Shown here one piece after another: positions 60,966 through 64,000 of a stretch of 64,000 nt of DNA. Position numbers and translations under genes: made by a program. The notes beneath the pieces are model-generated. The model was not told the origin of the DNA and did not search any database. It worked only from the letters and a program-made list of their open reading frames with translations. How positions within the stretch are numbered: position 1 is the stretch's first letter; every line of letters starts with the position of its first letter. The stretch comes from JASTVH01 sp042862465. GTDB lineage: Bacteria > Pseudomonadota > Gammaproteobacteria > Pseudomonadales > Oleiphilaceae. The stretch is taken from NCBI GenBank assembly GCA_042862465.1, contig JASTVH010000003.1, positions 434,001 through 498,000 on the forward strand, in the 5' to 3' direction.

Positions 60966-61991
60966 TCACTCGCGACTGTCGGCACACTCGGCCGCCGTTG
61001 GGTTCTGCTTGCAGCGTATCGCCTTCATCAGCCGCAGTGCCCTGGGATCGTACAGGCCCTGGTCGAGCAGGTCGATGCGTGATTCGCGCAGGAACAGGTC
61101 GTTACTCTGGCGAGCTTCGGGATCCATTTCGATCCAGTATTCGTCCGGAATCGAGGCCTCGGCATCGTGCACCCGCTTCTTCATGCTGTCCAGGTGAGCT
61201 GCGTTGAATTCGCGTAGCTTCTGTCCAAAGTTTTCGGGAAAACGCTCGTGACGGATCACCAGTTGCAGGGAGGTCAGCAACAGCGGGTAGTTGATGATGC
61301 CACCATCGGGTTTCAGGCCCCTGTAGAGTTCCAGAGTCTCGAAAGCGACGGCCGGGGCAAAGATGATGTCGACGTTGCCGTTGTTGAACAGGCCGGAAAG
61401 GGTGGTGAGGCTGGCATTGACGGCCGAGCCGCCGACCCGGCGCACCATGTTGGTGGCGATGGGGTCGGCATTGAGCACCGCCATCTTCTGGCCCTGGAAG
61501 TCTTCGATCTTGCGGATGCTGCGGTCGTCCACGTACATGAACACCGAGCCGATCGGAAACACGCCGCCGACTTCGTATTCCCCGGAACGCATCAGCGGCT
61601 GCGCCTTGGGCTGGGTCAGGGTATCAACCACCATCTGGAACTGGTCCATGTTGCGCAGCGCGCCAACCGCGCCCAGACTGCCAGTGAACTTGTTGAAGCG
61701 CCGGGCGAGCAGCTCGGTGGTGATGACGGCATCGCAGTGGCCGGTCAGGAAGTCGTTGGATGCCACCTGTTCATCGGTATAGGCCTCCAGGTGCAGATTG
61801 ACGCCCCAGTTGAGGCTTTCGAGCTTCAGGGACTTGGCGTTGTTATAGACGGGACCGTTGCGGCCGACGGGGTCCCACAGGCACAGTTTGCGATCGATGG
61901 CGCTCTGGCCGGAAGCCTGGGCGCTGGGCATCAGAGGCAGAATCAGGCCCAGCAGTACAATGGCCAGCAATGCTGTGCTTGCTCGGTTCAT
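60966..61991 (-). CDS. AdeT-like periplasmic protein (putative solute-binding)
   Basis: A 341-residue secreted protein with a signal peptide cleaved near residue 27 (LLAIVLLGLILPLMPSAQA). LCLWDPVGRNGPVYNNAKSL is the signature start of the AdeT1/AdeT2 group (DUF6091). The body resembles TRAP/TctC-type binding proteins (GHCDAVITTELLARRFNKFTG; VFPIGSVFMYVDDRS). A cysteine pair near the end (IRCKQNPTAAECADS) may be disulfide bonded. In Acinetobacter, AdeT was linked to efflux; its true role is debated. Confidence 0.85.
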   Translation of the reverse strand: MNRASTALLAIVLLGLILPLMPSAQASGQSAIDRKLCLWDPVGRNGPVYNNAKSLKLESLNWGVNLHLEAYTDEQVASNDFLTGHCDAVITTELLARRFNKFTGSLGAVGALRNMDQFQMVVDTLTQPKAQPLMRSGEYEVGGVFPIGSVFMYVDDRSIRKIEDFQGQKMAVLNADPIATNMVRRVGGSAVNASLTTLSGLFNNGNVDIIFAPAVAFETLELYRGLKPDGGIINYPLLLTSLQLVIRHERFPENFGQKLREFNAAHLDSMKKRVHDAEASIPDEYWIEMDPEARQSNDLFLRESRIDLLDQGLYDPRALRLMKAIRCKQNPTAAECADSRE

Positions 61992-62095
61992 GGCGTGTCC
62001 TCACGGTGTGGATGAGCGTTGGCAGTATTTCACAGGGCGTTGGCCGGGAACTGTGAACTGCTTCGAATGTAAAGTGACTGCTTTAGGGAGGGGTA

Positions 62096-62998
62096 GTGTC
62101 GACACAACGCCAGGCGGTATTACTCGGGCTGGCCACGGTCCTGCTCTGGTCCACGGTGGCCTCGGCATTCAAGATAGCCTTGCGCGAACTGACGCCGGTC
62201 CAGTTGCTGATGATCGCCACCACGGTTTCGGTATTCGTGCTCCTGGCCATCCTTGCAGCCCAGGGGAGGGTCGGTCAGCTGACCAGACTCAGTGGCCGTC
62301 AGTACCTGCTGTCGTTCGGGCTGGGGCTGGTGAATCCCTGCCTCTACTACCTGATCCTGTTCGCCGCATTCGACCGGCTCCCGGCCCAGGAAGCCCAGCC
62401 CTTGAACTATACCTGGGCCCTGACCCTGGCCTATCTGTCGGTGCCGTTATTGGGGCACCGGTTGCGGCCCGTCGACTTTCTGGCCGGACTGGTGAGTTAC
62501 AGCGGCGTTTGGGTGATTGCCACGCGGGGTGACGTCTTCAGCGTGCACTTTTCCGATACCCTCGGGGTGATTCTGGCCCTGGCCAGCACCCTGGTCTGGG
62601 CGCTCTACTGGATTGCCAACACGCGCGACTCACGGGATCCAGTGCTGGGGCTGTTCCTGAACTTTCTGTTTGCCTGGCCGGTGATCGTGGCGATCTGTCT
62701 GGGGATTGATGGTTGGCCCGAGGCCGGGGCGGCCAGTATGAGCGCGGCAGTCTATGTGGGAGTTTGTGAAATGGGGGTGGCCTTTGTGCTGTGGCTGATG
62801 GCCATGAAACGGGCAGAGCAAACCGCCCAGATCAGCAATCTGATTTTTATCTCACCGTTCCTGTCCCTGGTGTTTATTCACTTTCTGGTGGGGGAGGCCA
62901 TTCTGGCCTCCACCTATGTCGGCCTGGTGCTGATTGTCAGTGGGCTTCTGCTGCAGCGGGTTCGGCGGCCTCGGCCGCGGCCAGCGCATCCAGAATGA
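62096..62998 (+). CDS. DMT-superfamily (EamA) exporter
   Basis: A 300-residue inner-membrane transporter with ten helices in two EamA repeats. The first repeat begins VLLWSTVASAFKIALRELTPVQLL and the second at LGVILALASTLVWALYWIANT. Probably exports a metabolite; substrate unknown. Translation starts at GTG 62096 with AGGGAGGGG 4-5 nt upstream. The last 62 bp overlap the convergent dehalogenase gene. Confidence 0.92.
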   Translation: MSTQRQAVLLGLATVLLWSTVASAFKIALRELTPVQLLMIATTVSVFVLLAILAAQGRVGQLTRLSGRQYLLSFGLGLVNPCLYYLILFAAFDRLPAQEAQPLNYTWALTLAYLSVPLLGHRLRPVDFLAGLVSYSGVWVIATRGDVFSVHFSDTLGVILALASTLVWALYWIANTRDSRDPVLGLFLNFLFAWPVIVAICLGIDGWPEAGAASMSAAVYVGVCEMGVAFVLWLMAMKRAEQTAQISNLIFISPFLSLVFIHFLVGEAILASTYVGLVLIVSGLLLQRVRRPRPRPAHPE

Positions 62999-63860
62999 CC
63001 TGGGCGAAGTCCCGGGGCGAATCCTCCTGCAGGAAATGACCGCCCTTGAGGGTGACATGGGGCTGCCCCTGGGCACCGGGAATGCGCTTCTGCATGAAGC
63101 GGTCGCCGCCACGGGTGATGGGGTCACCATTGCTGAAGCAGGTGATGAAGGGCTTTTGCCATTGCTTCAGCTGTTCCCAGGCGCGCTTGTTGTTTTCCGT
63201 TTCCGGGTTGTCGGGGCTGGTCGGGACCAGCTTGGGAAAGGCCCGGGCGCCGGCCTTGTAGTGGCGATTGGGGAATGGTGCCTGGTAAGCCCGCACCTCG
63301 TCTTTACTGAGTTTGCGCGCCGTGCCCAGTTGCAGGATATGGCCGATGGGGAAAATCGGGCTGTACAGGGAGAACGCCTTCCAGGCCTGGAATACCGGTG
63401 GGATGTTCTCTTCGCCGGTTGGCAGCATGCCGTTGCCGATGATGATGCGATCGAAGCGCTCGCCATGCTCCGCCGCCAGGCGCAGCCCCAGCAGCGACCC
63501 CCAGTCCTGGCATACCAGGGTGATGTTGTTGAGATCCAGCCCTTCCATCCACTCCCGGAGCCAGTCCAGGTGACGGGCATAGCTGTAGTCATCGATATGC
63601 GCTGGTTTGTCGGACTTGCCGAAACCCACCAGGTCCGGGGCCAGTACACGGTGTCCGGCATCGGCCACCGGTGGGATCATGTGACGGTAGAGGTAGGACC
63701 AGGACGGTTCGCCATGCAGCATCAGCACCGGCTTGGCGTCCTGCGGGCCTGCATCCACGTAATGCAGGCGGATGCCCTCCTTGAGCTCGTAATAATGGGG
63801 CTCAAAGGGGTAGTCGGGCAGTCCCTGGAAGTGCTTTTCGTCGGTTCGCAGAATCTTCAT
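62937..63860 (-). CDS. Haloalkane dehalogenase (HLD-I type, DhlA/DhmA-like)
   Basis: A 307-residue alpha/beta-hydrolase that converts haloalkanes to alcohols and halide. HGEPSWSYLYR (Glu51 stabilising the halide region) and APDLVGFGKSDKP closely follow the DhlA/DhmA pattern of subfamily I. The nucleophile elbow is VCQDWGS with Asp119 and halide-binding Trp120. The catalytic His is in LKGGHFLQED near residue 280. No signal peptide. Its 3' end overlaps the DMT gene tail to tail by 62 bp. A role in degrading halogenated marine compounds is plausible but inferred. Confidence 0.92.
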   Translation of the reverse strand: MKILRTDEKHFQGLPDYPFEPHYYELKEGIRLHYVDAGPQDAKPVLMLHGEPSWSYLYRHMIPPVADAGHRVLAPDLVGFGKSDKPAHIDDYSYARHLDWLREWMEGLDLNNITLVCQDWGSLLGLRLAAEHGERFDRIIIGNGMLPTGEENIPPVFQAWKAFSLYSPIFPIGHILQLGTARKLSKDEVRAYQAPFPNRHYKAGARAFPKLVPTSPDNPETENNKRAWEQLKQWQKPFITCFSNGDPITRGGDRFMQKRIPGAQGQPHVTLKGGHFLQEDSPRDFAQVILDALAAAEAAEPAAAEAH

Positions 63861-64000
63861 GGCAGCCTCCCGCTGGCAGAAACGATGTCAGCACTATGTG
63901 GGAAGTTGACGAGGGTGACAAGTGGGGGAGGCGCAGCGTGGGGGGAGTGTCGCGGCCGGGCCGCTGCGGCGTTAAACAGCAGCCTGGCGTGAATGATCCT

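Overview
The window is 64 kb of high-GC DNA from a Gammaproteobacterium. It carries FadH, Dgt, YciH, YigZ, ArgO-like and TspO homologues, a six-gene Mrp Na+/H+ antiporter operon with fused MrpA/B, long multidomain c-di-GMP proteins, fatty-acid oxidation genes and a haloalkane dehalogenase. Together these suggest a marine or halotolerant, hydrocarbon- or lipid-using bacterium of the Marinobacter/Alcanivorax kind; that placement is inference. I see no rRNA, tRNA, phage, transposase or CRISPR. The region reads as chromosomal backbone with some accessory functions.

Layout. 1-1060: 3' end of a class II fructose-bisphosphate aldolase, then an intergenic block rich in GGACGTC-type repeats. 1058-4920 (minus strand): a compact RNA end-processing operon made of a long-type RtcB RNA ligase, archease, and a 646-residue fusion of a Clp1/Grc3-like 5'-OH polynucleotide kinase with a tRNase Z-like metallo-beta-lactamase. 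This is the most striking locus. 5.1-12 kb: voltage-gated K+ channel plus dGTPase, envelope proteins, a TraB-family protein and a second small K+ channel. 12.4-21.5 kb: PilZ-tailed chemoreceptor, an odd proline-racemase homologue lacking both catalytic cysteines, an MDR oxidoreductase, GIY-YIG protein, methyltransferase, DedA protein, Na+/solute symporter and a CASTOR/POLLUX-like channel. 21.5-32.4 kb: acyltransferase, Ca2+/cation exchanger, DUF898 protein with an M48 protease, periplasmic binding protein, YigZ, then a tight ABM / L,D-transpeptidase / patatin / YciH series. 32.4-38.2 kb: mrpABCDEFG on the minus strand. 38.5-41 kb: DUF4112 protein and a large unrecognised protein with a possible Cys-His-Asn triad. 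41.2-48.5 kb: lipid oxidation (two crotonases, FadH, acyl-CoA dehydrogenase, GlxA-type AraC regulator), punctuated by palindromic repeats. 48.6-53 kb: a 1,235-residue PilZ-DUF1631-GGDEF-EAL protein and an acyltransferase. 53-64 kb: DJ-1/PfpI protein, small lipoproteins, exporters, HAD, SDR, MFS, TspO, thioesterase, FemAB-like, AdeT-like, DMT and haloalkane dehalogenase genes.

Themes. Ion homeostasis recurs: three cation channels, Mrp, a CaCA exchanger and an SSS symporter. c-di-GMP appears twice, in a chemoreceptor with a PilZ tail and in the PilZ/GGDEF/EAL protein. Several intergenic regions share a GGACGTC-core repeat, seen as heptamer arrays and as a 12-bp-arm, 8-nt-loop hairpin placed exactly 10 nt after two unrelated stop codons. 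Function calls come from reading motifs by eye; no database search was run.
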